A stretch of 64,000 nt of DNA from Candidula unifasciata (GCA_905116865.2 CAJHNH020008541.1:173501-237500); one strand, 5' to 3'; positions 11,836 to 23,479 are shown, numbered from the stretch's first letter. A program made the numbers and translations. Notes: generated by a model from the letters alone, not told the origin.

Positions 11836-12345
11836 AACCGTCTAACTAACTAGCTAGCTAACTAGCTAACTAGCTAACTAACTAGCTAACTAACTAACTA
11901 GCTAACTAACTAACTAGCCAACTAACTAACTAGCCAACTAACTAACTAGCCATCTAACTAACTAGCCATCTAACTAACTAGTTAACTAACTAAATAACTA
12001 ACTAGCTAACTTAAGTAGCTAGCTAGCTAACTAACTAACTAACTAGCTAACTAGGTAACTAACTAGCTAACTTAAGTAGCTAGCTAACTAACTTAAGTAG
12101 CTAGCTAGCTAACTAACTAACTAAATATCTTACTAGCTAACTAGCTAGCTAAATAACTAATTGCCTACCAACTAACTAACTAACTAACTAACTGACTGAC
12201 TATCTATCTAAGTAGCTAACTATTTATCTAACTAAATAACTAAGTAATCATCTCACTCAATCACTACCAACAAAAAAAAAAAAAAAACTAACTAATTAGC
12301 TAACTACCTAACGAATCAGTCAAAAATCTAACAAACTAACTAGCT
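11835..12345. repeat. (CTAA)n / (GCTA)n tetranucleotide array
   Basis: Long interrupted CTAACTAA and GCTAGCTA runs (GCTAGC is self-complementary), with an A run at about 12270-12287. Confidence 0.9.
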
Positions 12346-12559
12346 TCATTTAGCAGGCAATGCACTTTAGGCACATTGTTTTGCTTCTGAGTGGCCAGTT
12401 GTAGATTTTTAATTAAAAAAGGGATCCTTCACACCAACATTTTGTAAAGACGATGACGGATAACAGAAACTGACGGTTAACCGAGGACGGTTAATAGAAG
12501 TTTTACTCTAGAGGGCCTTGTTCTGAGCGGCTTTGTTTGGCTCGCAAAGTTTCACACGA

Positions 12560-12700
12560 GAGAGAACGAACGAACGAACGAACGAACTCAAAGGGTCACA
12601 CATTGGGCACGCAGGCTCGTCTTACATTCGGCCCTTCCAGTCAACCATCTTTCACACAGCAATTGTATTTTACTAATAAAGCATGTTATGATCATATGAT
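12560..12700. repeat. Dispersed repeat with GAAC tail, copy 1
   Basis: (GAAC)n at 12566-12586 is followed by AAAGGGTCACACATTGGGCA, TTACATTCGGCCCTTCCA, a CTTTCACAC block and TGTATTTTA. The same order occurs at 26790-26910. The tetranucleotide run may be the 3' tail of a retroelement on the minus strand. Confidence 0.65.
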
Positions 12701-12776
12701 GATATGCATATTATGAATATTATAAAAGAACACATAAGCATGAGTTATAAAGTACATGCAAAAACCCGCGTGTGCA

Positions 12777-12876
12777 AACATACACCCACATACACACGCT
12801 CACCCACTCACTTACACACACATACATACATGCATACATTGCATACATACGAGAGAGAGAGAGAGAGAGAGAGAGG
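12777..12876. repeat. CA-rich then (GA)n microsatellites
   Basis: An irregular CACA/CATA block gives way to GAGAGA at 12851-12876. The open frames here are microsatellite artefacts. Confidence 0.85.
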
Positions 12877-12879
12877 AGA

Positions 12880-13470
12880 TAGAGAGCGAACCAAAGCCTT
12901 CTGTAACTAACCTTCTTATTTTGGAAGAATACTTGTACAGTCATAGCAAGAAACGTCTTTATACTGACACCTATGGATGGTGCAGAGTCTGACTGTATGG
13001 TGATTACATACGAACAATGCATGCTACAGCTACATCTACAGAAGTGTATTTTCTTTTTCAAACTGTTTCCTATCTGACTCCAGATCTTGAAAATCTATAA
13101 TATTTGAAGATCGTTATTTTACTTTTTGATCACGAATACTTCTAATATGTGATACTCGTGTTTATCATATACAATAATATCAAATATAAGAAAATGTTTC
13201 ACATATACTACACTGGTTTCCTAGGTGTCAGTCTGTTCCCTTGAACTAATTTTAGCCATCTTTCTCTTCTGAGCATCTGAGAAAATGTGAACACACTCAC
13301 ATATCCACGGGGAGTTTTATAATTGGAAAATTTGAGGCACTGATCACTTCACAGGCAAGCTTAATAACACTTACCACTTCACAGCAGCCTATTGAGGAAA
13401 CTTAAATACACACATACAAATGACAGGTTCACTCTTCACCACATTCCGAAAAAATGAAGACTTTTTGTTC
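12880..13470. other. Unannotated intergenic DNA
   Basis: AT-rich; no supported feature. Confidence 0.4.
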
Positions 13471-13612
13471 CCCCACGCTTTACAGCTGACCGGAAGCGTG
13501 CTTTCGCCCTATCCTTACCCCACGCTTTACAGCTGACCGGAAGCGTGCCTTCGCCCTATCCTTACCCCACGCTTTACAGCTTACCGGAAGCGTGCTTTCG
13601 CCCTATCCTACA
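13471..13612. repeat. 47-bp tandem repeat, three copies, each with a hairpin stem
   Basis: Three almost identical units start near 13471, 13518 and 13565. Each contains CACGCTT ... AAGCGTG, a perfect 7-bp inverted repeat around a 13-base loop, followed by CTTTCGCCCTATCCTTA. Confidence 0.9.
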
Positions 13613-13789
13613 GAAGACCTGGGTCAACGATTTGGCACTTTGTATGTATGACATTTACTATTAGAGAACAACAACTCTGCATAGAAACATCCGGCCATTT
13701 TTAGTATAACCGGTACATAAAGTTCCGCCATTGTAAATAAACACTTCAATAACCATCATTATGGTGTGCTAATTTCAAAATCACCAAGA

Positions 13790-14512
13790 TTAAAATATAT
13801 AAAACGTTGATAAGACTAGCCGTTTTATATGGCTCTGAAACATGGAGCACAACTTAAAAGATAAAGCCTTATTACATGTTTTCCAATACAGACTATAACA
13901 ACGAATTTTAGGACCCATCAAAAATGCAAACAGCGGGGAATGGAGAGTGAGAGGCAGCAATGAAATCTATAATCTGATTAAGTCACCATGGATCATTAGG
14001 ATCATGAGAGCTAATAGACTGGATCATTAGGATCATGAGAGCTAATAGACTGGATCATTGGGATCATGAGAGCTAATAGACTGGATCATTGGGATCATGA
14101 GAGCTAATAGACTGGATCATTAGGATCATGAGAGCTAATAGACTGGATCATTAGGATCATGAGAGCTAATAGACTGGATCATTAGGATCATGAGAGCTAA
14201 TAGACTGGATCATTGGGATCATGAGAGCTATAAGACTGAAATGAAAGAATGTCAGGTGACAGAGAAGTAAACTTGTGTACACAAGGAAGATAAATGGTCG
14301 TAGACCAAGAGGCAGACCAAGAAGACGTTGGATAGATAATGACGAGGCAGACCAAGAAGACGTTGGAGAGATAATGACCAGACAGACTTTCAAACACTTG
14401 GTGTCACCAACTAGAAAGAGAAGACCAACCATAGATATGAATGGAGGCGAGTGATATCTGCAGCAATGAACCTCAAAGCTTCGGAATGCTAAAGAAGAAG
14501 ATGATTAACCAT
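13790..14512 (+). mobile_element. LINE reverse-transcriptase C-terminal fragment with internal 31-bp expansion
   Basis: Plus-strand frames show the FIWL..NMEHN relic (from YGSETW), QRILGPIKNANSGEWR, RGSNEIYNLIKSPWIIRIMR, then after a tandem array GRPRRRW-like blocks and finally RRVISAAMNLKASEC followed by AAG repeats. The last motif also ends the LINE at 56365-58020, so both are one family with an (AAG)n 3' tail. Stops and frameshifts are numerous. Confidence 0.8.
13990..14236. repeat. 31-bp tandem repeat inside LINE coding sequence, about 8 copies
   Basis: The unit is GGATCATTAGGATCATGAGA plus GCTAATAGACT, with an A/G variant in the TTAGG/TTGGG position. In the LINE this stretch encodes IIRIMRANRL. 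Since 31 is not a multiple of three, the expansion breaks the reading frame and postdates loss of function. Confidence 0.9.
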
Positions 14513-14514
14513 CC

Positions 14515-15135
14515 AAACAAAATTTGCAACGTGTTTCATGAAATCGTCTTGTACGATTGACACTTTTCCTTTTTTTTTTCCCGACGATAGTCATATATTG
14601 CGCTGTGAGGCGGCATAGGACTCACAGCCCATGGCGATGTCGAAGGTGACTAGCAAGACCAGCCCCCGTCAAGAAAAGCGTGACCAAGAAAAGCGTTTCA
14701 GTGACCAATTATTGAGAGGCATGAAGTTCATCCTTTCCATTGCACATAACCTTGGCAGTTTTAAAGAGATCATTTGTTGCCCCTTCATCATGATCTCTCA
14801 CTCGACCTGCCTTGGTAACTCCAGGGAAAGGTCACAAACACCAGTACGTTTGGAACAAAGAAGTTCGCTGAAGCTGCCGGATCAGAAGAGCAGTGCTTTA
14901 TCTGTCCACCTATTGGGGCTTCCCTCCTATAGATTCCTGCCAAAGCTAAGGGCCTGGTTGCCTTCTCAAAACACAACATTTTCAGGTTGCTTTTCCTCTT
15001 TCTATGATAAGGCTAGTATCCTTCCCAATGCGCTCCTTCGGTTGAAGCCGTTGGTACAATGTGGGATGTCAGATTTGGTATACGCCGCCCAACATTAGGA
15101 GTAACAGAAGACAGGTGATACTGGCTACTGGTGTA
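14515..15135. other. Intergenic DNA with one unassigned 155-codon frame
   Basis: An open frame at 14631-15098 (+) starts MAMSKVTSKTSPRQEKRDQE. A second frame on the same strand contains FAEAAGSEEQCFICPPIGAS. Neither is recognised. Competing frames over the same DNA suggest a decayed coding relic or chance. Confidence 0.2.
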
Positions 15136-15138
15136 CGG

Positions 15139-15348
15139 TAGCGCACGCGCACGCACGCACACAAACACACACACACTCACTCACACACTCACACACAGAG
15201 TCACACACAGACACAGACACACACACATACACAGACACGCAGACACACACAGACACACATTTTACACACAAACACACACATAAACAGACACACACAAAGA
15301 CAAACACAGATACTCACACAGTTACACACACACACGCACATACACACA

Positions 15349-15404
<56 letters not shown>
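15139..15404. repeat. (CA)n followed by (CT)n compound microsatellite
   Basis: Irregular CACA with CAGACA and CTCACA variants to about 15350, then CT to 15404. Confidence 0.95.
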
Positions 15405-15405
<1 letters not shown>

Positions 15406-16150
15406 ACTGTAGTAGACAGAGAAGGGGAAGGGGGAAGGGGGAATAGACCCTATTCACGATACCTAGCATGTCGTCAAATACCACTAAATAGAGATGTTTC
15501 CTTTGAAGTCAGTGTGGCTCTGCATGAGAGATAAAGAAGTCACCACACACATAAACAAGATCTGTAAAACAGATTTTCCTTAAAAACCATTTGGAATAAG
15601 ACTAAATTCCAGAAGTGGACGAATAACTAACTATATTATCCTCCAGAGTTAACGGATAGTGAACGTGCAGAGGAAGTAGTAAATATTGTTAAAATGTATC
15701 TTATTTCTTTCATTTTTATCACCTTCACTTCAATAACATAACATAATATAACGTATAGGATATCTTTCACTCATTCCTGATTTTTTTTTTTTTTAAATCA
15801 GCGGAACGTATTTGATTTGTTTACATTATGAGCATCTTTGTTTGTTCCGTGCCTAGACAGTTTGACAAACAGATAGAACAGTAACACAAACAGACAGTGG
15901 TTATATCTAAATATTAACAATAAAGTAACAATAAACTTACACTAAGTCTGTTTCTGTTTCTTGGCTTTATGTTTGTCTTTAAATCTGTATTTTTTTCTTT
16001 CTGTCTATTGTTTTGTTTTGTTTTAATCTCCTGAATCTTCCACAGAAGATCGCTCTTATCTGAGTTGCAGAACAGCCTCTGAACTTTAGATCCGTTGTCT
16101 TTATTTACAGTATTTTCTCTTTTATTTGCTCTCTGCAGCTATATTTTTTG
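15405..16150. other. Unannotated intergenic DNA
   Basis: A possible short relic of the repeat-F tail (TTCCAGAAGTGGACGAATAA) is at 15605-15630. Otherwise nothing is supported. Confidence 0.35.
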
Positions 16151-16560
16151 TGAGATTTGATGTATTAGGTTGAAGTTTGAACAACGGACTAACATCGTGA
16201 CACACAGGTAGTAATCCACAAGGGCTTCGAACTTCTACCTTAAGTCCGAGTCCGAAGAAGCTCAGCACAGTGCACTGGCTCTGTAGCACCGGCGAGGATC
16301 CTGAAATATTTTGGGTAGTTTTTAACTCTAAATTTTGCCCGGGCAGCGCCGTTAGGCTACACTTTTCAATTTCCAAATGTCAAGGGATTTTTTTTAACAT
16401 GCACAAAAATACACACAGGCGTCCGATCTCATTACCCAGAGACCAGGGGAAATTACTAGAAGTCCACGCCAACAGAAACAATCCCAGCTTTCACCGGCGA
16501 TTGAACCCAGGAGTTGTAGCACTCGAGGCGGACACCATAACCCGAGTCCATGCACCTGCA
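16150..16560 (-). mobile_element. SINE-2, tRNA-derived
   Basis: Read on the minus strand: a tRNA-like head with ATGGTGTCCGCCTCGAGTGC and a B box of GGTTCAATCGC type, then GGGCTGGGATT-like and GTAATTTCCCCTGGTCTCTG blocks, a GGATCCTCGCCGGTGCTACA block and a tail near 16175-16200 related to CACGATGTTAGTCCGTTGTT. Full-length relatives lie at 29655 and 31295. Confidence 0.8.
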
Positions 16561-16759
16561 CTGTGAATATTAAATTTGTTCATAGTATGTTTTTCAACAA
16601 CTGTATCGCTTGAACTCCATGTATTTTGAATTATATGTAGCAGTTTCATATTTTCCTGTATATTTTTTAATATTAATTATGACGTCTACTTTTTATTAAA
16701 GGTTTCTTTTTTCCCCAGTTGTTAGTGGTCTTCTCTAAGTCTTTAGTCATACCCCAAAC

Positions 16760-17258
16760 AACATTTAACGTAACCTACGTGTGCACACACACACAAAAAA
16801 AAAAAAAATTAAATTTAAGACAGTACAAAACAATTCTTTTTGAGGGGAAAGAAATGTCATAAAACAAACAGTGATATAAGAAGACTGGGTTCTTTCGTGA
16901 TATCCTACGCCAGATGACGTCATAGGACAGTCTAATATTTCAGGGGGTGGTAGATAGGCTGCATGCTGTCGCGGGACATAGGTTGCACTCTCTCGTAGGA
17001 CGTAGGTGGGTTGGTGTTACGGCCAGCTGTATATGTTTTTGGGTCGTTAAAATCATCAGAAGGCCGGGTAACACAGGCTTAAACCCTCTAAAATGTTGGA
17101 CTGTCCTGTGACGTCATCCGGGGGAAGGATATCACGAAAGAACCTAGTCTTCTTATATCACTGTTTGCTTTATGAAATTTCTTTTTCCTGGGAATTTGTT
17201 GTGTATTGCCTTGAATTAAAATTGTATACTTGTGCATACTTAGGTTACGTTAAATGTT
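16760..17258. mobile_element. Long-inverted-repeat MITE, copy 1
   Basis: Bases from AACATTTAACGTAACCTACG at 16760 match the reverse complement of the sequence ending at 17258. The inner arm (about 16861-16935 versus 17090-17176, with TGATATAAGAAGACTGGGTT and GTTCTTTCGTGATATCC) is nearly perfect. Arms total roughly 175-195 bp around a spacer of about 130-150 bp. No transposase is present. The spacer recurs in reverse orientation at 60440-60710. Target duplication and superfamily could not be determined. Confidence 0.85.
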
Positions 17259-17284
17259 ATGATGTCTGTTATTATATGTTATCA

Positions 17285-17540
17285 CAATTGACGTCACTGC
17301 ACTTTAGGCAATCCCATACATGTTCAGTCTCCCGATGCAGTCATTTCAAAGTATCCCAAATAGTTGTTCCCCTGATGAAATGGTTATGTTGTCTCCTATC
17401 TCGGCTCGAAGGCACAATAGACGTGCTTCTCCATGCTTTACTCCTTCGTCACGCAATCGTGTTAAGAGTCCAGAGATTCGTTATTGTTCACTTAACTAAC
17501 CGATACAGCCTTGATGATGTCTGCTTTGTCCATGTTTGCC
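17285..17540 (-). mobile_element. LINE-R 3' fragment
   Basis: The minus strand gives MDKADIIKAV (relative of HDKADVV.AL), then a decayed stretch, then TEHVWDCLKCSDVN, matching the RTEHAWECPECCDVN ending of the family. It terminates at a C run at about 17539-17553. Confidence 0.6.
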
Positions 17541-17559
17541 CCCCCCCCCCCCCACATGC

Positions 17560-17930
17560 GTCGGTGCATTGCTTGCATTGTTCATGTTGTGTTTACTGCC
17601 AAACCTTCTGTACTCAAACTTGCTAAATAAAACTTCAGCTTTGTAACTTCAGTGTTAAAAGGGCGTGTTGTGATGTAGTTTACAGCTAGCATCTGATATT
17701 AGCACTCTTCGACCCAACATATCCGATGTCGGCGAAACCTCAATTCATCACCTTTTCAAGGATATGCTAGTTATGGGGCTGTGAGTAAAAATATTCCTCC
17801 CAGCCACTTTTTTCCCCTGACCCCCCACCCTAATTAGGGCCTCAGAATCCACGTGGAGAAACAGGCAGGGCGTACAGGAGTTGTTTTTGCTTTAAGGATA
17901 CTTAATATTTCTCATAGTGTATGGTTATAA
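17560..17930. other. Unannotated intergenic DNA
   Basis: No supported feature. Confidence 0.35.
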
Positions 17931-17934
17931 GTAG

Positions 17935-18205
17935 GGTAAAGCAAAGGTCCCTTTTCCACGCCTTTAGACGTATAGGGCATATAGGGCTAGACCTATATTT
18001 TTTATAGAAAAATCGACACAAGATGGGGGATAAAGTCAGCATCACGCCTGTCGGCTTTACTTCCCGGGACTGCATCTGATACCCACTCAAGGCTGGGTCG
18101 ACCTAGGAGTCAGGGTCATGAAAAAGATCGGCTCCGCAATGGAGCGAACCCACGACCTTCCGATCCACAGGCGAGACTCTAGCCGCTACGCCACAGCGAC
18201 TCCTG
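17935..18205 (-). mobile_element. SINE-1, tRNA-derived
   Basis: Minus strand: tRNA-like head with GCGTAGCGGCTAGAGTCTCG and B-box-like GTGGGTTCGCTCC, core GTCGACCCAGCCTTGAGTGG, tail with AAAATATAGGTCTAGCCC and AAAGGGACC. It aligns with the copy at 10345-10612. Confidence 0.85.
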
Positions 18206-18399
18206 TGTAAACCTATATTCCTCTATTATGTCTTCATGCATCGTTATGTTTGATTTGGGCAGTGGATACTCATTACATTATGACAATTTTTTTTAAAGGA
18301 CAGTATACATTTTCTATTTACCAAGTGTTCTAAATTCTGTTGACCGTTGCCGAGTTATGTTTATCGCTTCAGTACCATTATCGGCGTCTATGGCTCAGG

Positions 18400-18600
18400 C
18401 TTTACGATGGAGTTTCGTAATGCCGGTGTGCTGGGCTCGATCCCAGCTGCGGGCCTTGCGCCCTGCGTTGGTTTCGACAGTGATTTCGAGAAGCCGACCG
18501 TCCAGGAGGCAATGGCAAACTACTGGATGTAAATTTGCCTAGTAGAACCACAACAGCCAAAAAAATGCTGGGGTTGGTTCTGCAACTAACCATTGTGAAA
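18400..18600 (+). mobile_element. SINE-3, tRNA-derived
   Basis: The head contains GTAATGCCGGTGTGCTGGGC and a B box GGCTCGATCCC. The core has TTGGTTTCGACAGTGATTTC and GGCAATGGCAAACTACTGGA. The tail includes AAATTTGC and ends near GCAACTAACC. Related copies are at 25960, 26510 (reverse) and 47105. Confidence 0.8.
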
Positions 18601-19545
18601 TAATGTAGATTAGTGTTTTCTAATTGTTGTGCTTTGTGCTAAGTGAGTGATAACTACATTATAAACTACGGTAACTCTGTAATGTTATCGCTAACAGTAG
18701 TTTCTATCACTTACTTTCTTCAGTGACAATGCTACTCTCATGTTTACATGCTTAAGAATGTATGCTTATTTACTGTATAACTAGAATAAATGTAATTTAT
18801 GTTTAGAAACACATTGTATTGTAACACACATTATATGGCATAGAACAAATCTGTTAAAGGCAAACTATATAATGGTAAAATATGAGCTCATGGCAACAAC
18901 CAACTCATACAGGGTGTATTTTTTAAATTATTTTAGTTGTTTGGAACATATCGCTGTTCCTATTTTTAAAATTACGGTCTCTGAAGTTAATGAAACATAT
19001 ACTGCTATAGAGTCTTATTTTGGGTTCTGATTTCCCACACTACACCTATATTCGCAATCTATTCTGCTGATTAAATTTGTTGAAAGTATTAGGAAGAGGT
19101 ACTTGTGTTAAAGGGAAATGGAATCATACATTGTGGAACAACTACGTTCGAAAACCTGTGCCGTAAAGAAACAAATTCCTAATCAAAAATACTCTGTATT
19201 CAATAGTTAACATCATAATAGCTCAGATCAGTTCCTACAACACCGATATAGAGCAGTGATATTCTAAACCAACGGTTACCTAGCGCTTGAAACATGACGT
19301 AATAGAAAAATGTATTTGCAAAGCGCATATAGTTGTTTTCAAAACATCTACAGCCATTAAACATACGCACTATATAAAATAAGAGAGTCGAGATATGATA
19401 AAAACTGCATAGGAAGAATATGTGTTCACTATGTGTTCTGCACAAGAAGAATATACTTTGAGACACTGTTGTTTTTCGGCACCGATGTCGAATTTTCAGT
19501 TCAGAGCTGGACACCATGACATCTACACGCCGTCCGACCAGTAAA
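18600..19545. other. AT-rich intergenic DNA
   Basis: One imperfect hairpin (AGTGAGTGATAACTAC pairing with GTAGTTTCTATCACTTACT) lies at about 18642-18718. Nothing else is supported. Confidence 0.4.
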
Positions 19546-20045
19546 GCTTTTTTAATAGAAGTAGATATACGTAAAAGCTACTGCTGGAGTGACACGATAG
19601 GAGTAGAACGTAGTTGACAGGAGTGGATCTCTAGCACATCTAAAAGACTAACATGACACGAGTAGAGCGTATTTCGTAGAAGTGGATCCACAGAGAAGCT
19701 ACTAGTGTAAAAAACAAAAAGTAGATAATTTTTCAAAGAAGTGGATCTATAGGAAAACTATGGGGTTAACATGACAGGAGTGGAGCGTATTTCATATAGG
19801 ATTGGAGCGTATTTCATAGAGGTGGATCTATATGAAAGCCACTGGAGTAACAAGACAAGAGTAGAACGTATTTCATAGAAGTGGATCTACGGGAAAGCCG
19901 CTGGAGTAACAACACAAGAGTAAAACGTATATCATAGAAGTAGATCTACGGGAAAACCCTTGGAGTAACAAGACAAGAGTAGAACGTATTCCACAGAAGT
20001 AGATCTACAAAAAAGCCACTGCTATAACAAGATAAGAAACAATAT
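19545..20045. repeat. About 60-bp degenerate minisatellite
   Basis: About eight units share AAGTGGATCTACGGGAAAGC, CTGGAGTAACAAGACAAGAG and TAGAACGTATTTCATAG. Later units are closer to one another than the early ones. Confidence 0.85.
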
Positions 20046-20274
20046 AAAATAAAGATGTAAAAATAAGACTAATACTGAGACGTCAGGGAGTTTGTTAAAG
20101 ATCAACCTATGAACTGTTACACCGTCTGACGAGAACGGCATAGCACCGACAGCCACAGACAGCCACTCACTGACACACAAGAAAATCACAATGCCAAACA
20201 AGGATCGATGGCATCACGAGCAATCTTCGATATGTGGAAACCAAAGTGCGCTGAGCAGTAAAAGCAGAAGTAGA

Positions 20275-20615
20275 ACATCATCATCATCATCATCAACAAG
20301 TGCGTTGCCCGCTGGTTTTGACAATCATGCATCTCGAAAATCTGCTATCCGCAACTGCTTGTCTCTGTGAGGACATCACTCCATAAAAATGACGAAAGGC
20401 TGTCATAGATCTTTAGAGTGGTCACATGTTTCATTTTCCCTCTTTTCATAACATGACCAAAAATGATGACCGTCTCTTTTTGATGTTTGTGATAAGTTTT
20501 CAAGTCTTCCCTCGTCTCTTTCAGAACATCGATGCGGCTCTTTTTAGCTGTCCGATGAATTATAAGGATTCTTCTGTAAAACAAAAGTAGCACACAGAAT
20601 GATTTTTTCCCCCTC
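20275..20615 (-). mobile_element. LINE 3' fragment with GAT tail
   Basis: The minus strand encodes HRTAKKSRIDVLKETRED, HKHQKETVIIFGHVMKRGK and MKHVTTLKIYDSLSSFL, followed by ATHLLMMMMMM from (GAT)n at 20277-20293. IxFGHVMRxxKxEHxxTTxKI is the standard C-terminal block of APE-type LINE reverse transcriptases. A premature stop is present. The GTA/GAA array begins about 80 bp beyond its 5' side. Confidence 0.75.
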
Positions 20616-20695
20616 TTCTTTTTTCCCCTGCCCACACCCCCAATAAACACCCAAAGCTTTGCTGTCATGATTAAAAAATCAGAACAATTAGCAGT

Positions 20696-21065
<370 letters not shown>

Positions 21066-21069
21066 ATAG

Positions 21070-21780
21070 AAGGAATAGGGAGAAGGCGGGTAAAAACGAG
21101 AATGACATAGGGGAGGAAAAGAAAGAAAAATCTGAACAGAAAGAGGAGAAGATGACGAAACCAAATATGAAGACAAGGCGCCTTCCAACTTCTCCACATT
21201 AAACACGATTCGGAAATGTTCCCCCAATCGAACTACCGTTTTCAAGGACCCGCTGACTTGATGAATGCACAGACTTTAAAGAGCAGAAATCAGACAAAAT
21301 AAGATTAAACATTCCCTTTACTTCTGCCGAAGCCCTCGACAGTTCCTGGCCCATGTGTCCGCTAACACATGTCTGGGGAAGAGAGCCAGAAATAGCATCG
21401 TCCAGTTGTCACAGGTCTCAATGCTTGCACCATTAGCGATATTCGTGTGGACGCTCTATTGATTGCTGGGCTAATCGTTGGAAATGTCCAAGAATCAGCA
21501 ATACATCCACGAGATGAAGACAGAAAAGATATGAAGAAAACAAAAATGTGAGGAAATTGAAAAGGAAAAACGAAGAGAGAAGGCTGACAACAAGAATAGA
21601 AATGGGGAGTTCTACAAAAGAAGAAGATTGATTTAACTCTTTCTATGAAGTGGCTATAACTCATTCTACAAAGGAAGATTTTAGTTTAAAATAATGTATT
21701 CTTCTTAGTTCTAAAATGTCTGAGCAACAGCGCGATGGTGTGGTAAGCTGCCCTTTATTATACCACTAGGATTGTCTTTG
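21070..21780. other. Unannotated intergenic DNA
   Basis: No supported feature. Confidence 0.35.
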
Positions 21781-21784
21781 AGCA

Positions 21785-21955
21785 TGATGATTCACAGCCG
21801 CATGGCTAGTGCTGTCGCCACGACTGTGCAGGTGAGGTTTTTATTTGCTTCTGACATAAAAAATCCCCAGCCTTACCTAGGATTAGAACCCGGGTCTCAC
21901 GTTTGAGAGCCTGGCTTTCTAACCGTTCGGTCAGCCGCTCCTCGGCGTAGTAGTC
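21785..21955 (-). mobile_element. SINE-4, tRNA-derived
   Basis: Minus strand: GAGCGGCTGACCGAACGGTT (A-box region), then GACCCGGGTTCTAATCCTAG (B box). The 3' part is CGTGGCGACAGCACTAGCCA. Partial relatives are at 32940 and 33540 (plus). Confidence 0.8.
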
Positions 21956-22029
21956 AAAGGACAAATTACTACGAGTTTTATGCTGTAATTGACTAAGGGA
22001 CTGTCGTTTATCCGCATCAGGACATCACA

Positions 22030-22200
22030 TTGAGAGAAAACACACAGTAACACCATCCGGATAAGGATCATCAAGGGACAAGTCCCAAAAACCCTGTTCA
22101 ACCAATTGGTTGGGTTATATTAGAGCTACCGGCAACAACCAGGGTGGGGCTTAAAAAATAACGGAAAACTGCGTCCCACATGGGGACGGAATGAACTTTA
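22030..22200. repeat. Dispersed repeat P, copy 1 (pair with 47875-48060)
   Basis: Shared order of words with 47875-48060: GGATAAGGATCA / GGATGAGGATCA, AAGTCCCAAAAACCC / AGGTCCCAGAAACCC, CCGGCAACAAC / CCGGCAAAAGT, GGGTGGGGCTTAAAAAATAA / GGGTGGAGCTTCAAATAACG. Class unknown. Confidence 0.65.
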
Positions 22201-22334
22201 GTATGCTGGAATGGGATACTTCAGATGGTGTTAAGGAAATGGTCACAATCGACGTAGATATGTTACAATAAATTGACTGCAGTGAATGTATCTCTGAAGC
22301 CCAGCCTTCCCATTTCCATCGTTTCCTATTTATG

Positions 22335-22755
22335 TATCCTCTCGTGGGCCCCCACCCTCTCGTGGGCCCCCACCCTCTCGTGGGCCCCCACCCTCTCGTG
22401 GGCCCCCACCTCTCGTGGGCCCCCACCTCTCGTGGGCCCCCACCTCTCGTGGGCCCCACCTCTCGTGGGCCCGCACCTCTCGTGGGCCCCACCTCTCGTG
22501 GGCCCCACCACTCGTGGGCCCCACCTCTCGTGGGCCCCACCACTCGTGGGCCCCACCTCTCGTGGGCCCGCACCTCTCGTGGGCCCGCACCTCTCGTGGG
22601 CCCGCACCTCTCGTGGGCCCGCACCTCTCGTGGGCCCGCACCTCTCGTGGGCCCGCACCTCTCGTGGGCCCGCACCTCTCGTGGGCCCGCACCTCTCGTG
22701 GGCCCGCACCTCTCGTGGGCCCGCACCTCTCGTGGGCCCGCACCTCTCGTGGTCT
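22335..22755. repeat. 17-19-bp GC-rich minisatellite
   Basis: Unit CCTCTCGTGGGCCCGCA and 18-19-bp variants with CCCCCAC. Each unit includes the palindrome GGGCCC. Variant types lie in blocks. Long frames on both strands (GPHLSWAPTSR, HERCGPTRGA) are artefacts. Confidence 0.95.
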
Positions 22756-23460
22756 CTACTTCTCTTGCTGCCCACACTCTTGCTGCCCACACTCTTGCTG
22801 CCCACACTCTTGCTGCCCACACTCTTGGTGCCCACACTCTTGGTGCCCACACTCTTGGTGCCCACACTCTTGCTGCCCACACTCTTGCGGCCCACACTCT
22901 TGCGGCCCACACTCTTGCGGCCCACACTCTTGCGGCCCACACTCTTGCGGCCCACACTCTTGCGGCCCACACTCTTGCGGCCCACACTCTTGCGGCCCAC
23001 ACTCTTGCGGCCCACACTCTTGCGGCCCACACTCTTGCGGCCCACACTCTTGCGGCCCACACTCTTGCGGCCCACACTCTTGCGGCCCACACTCTTGCGG
23101 CCCACACTCTTGCGGCCCACACTCTTGCGGCCCACACTCTTGCGACCCACACTCTTGCGGCCCACACTCTTGCGGCCCACACTCTTGCGGCCCACACTCT
23201 TGCGGCCCACACTCTTGCGGCCCACACTCTTGCTGCCCACACTCTTGCTCCCCACACTCTTGCTCCCCACACTCTTGCTCCCCACACTCTTGCTCCCCAC
23301 ACTCTTGCTCCCCACACTCTTGCTCCCCACACTCTTGCTCCCCACACTCTTGCTCCCCACACTCTTGCTCCCCACACTCTTGCTCCCCACACTCTTGATC
23401 CCCACACTCTTGCTGCCCACCTCTCTTGCTCCCCACACTCTTGCTCCCCACCTCTCCTGC
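22756..23460. repeat. 15-bp minisatellite CCCACACTCTTGCNN, about 46 copies
   Basis: The unit is CCCACACTCTTGCGG with variants ending CTG, GTG, CGG and CTC, in contiguous blocks (CTG, then GTG, CTG, a long CGG block with one CGA, then CTC). A 15-bp period leaves several frames open on both strands; the 246-456-residue frames are artefacts. Confidence 0.97.
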
Positions 23461-23479
23461 TGCTGCAGCTGTTGCCCAC

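Noticed and set aside
14631..15098. 155-residue frame as a gene
   Set aside because: No recognisable motif, competing frame on the same strand, no splice or promoter evidence; listed only as unassigned.
17093..17626. 177-residue open frame
   Set aside because: Runs from one arm of the MITE into an antisense LINE-R relic and a C run; not a real gene.
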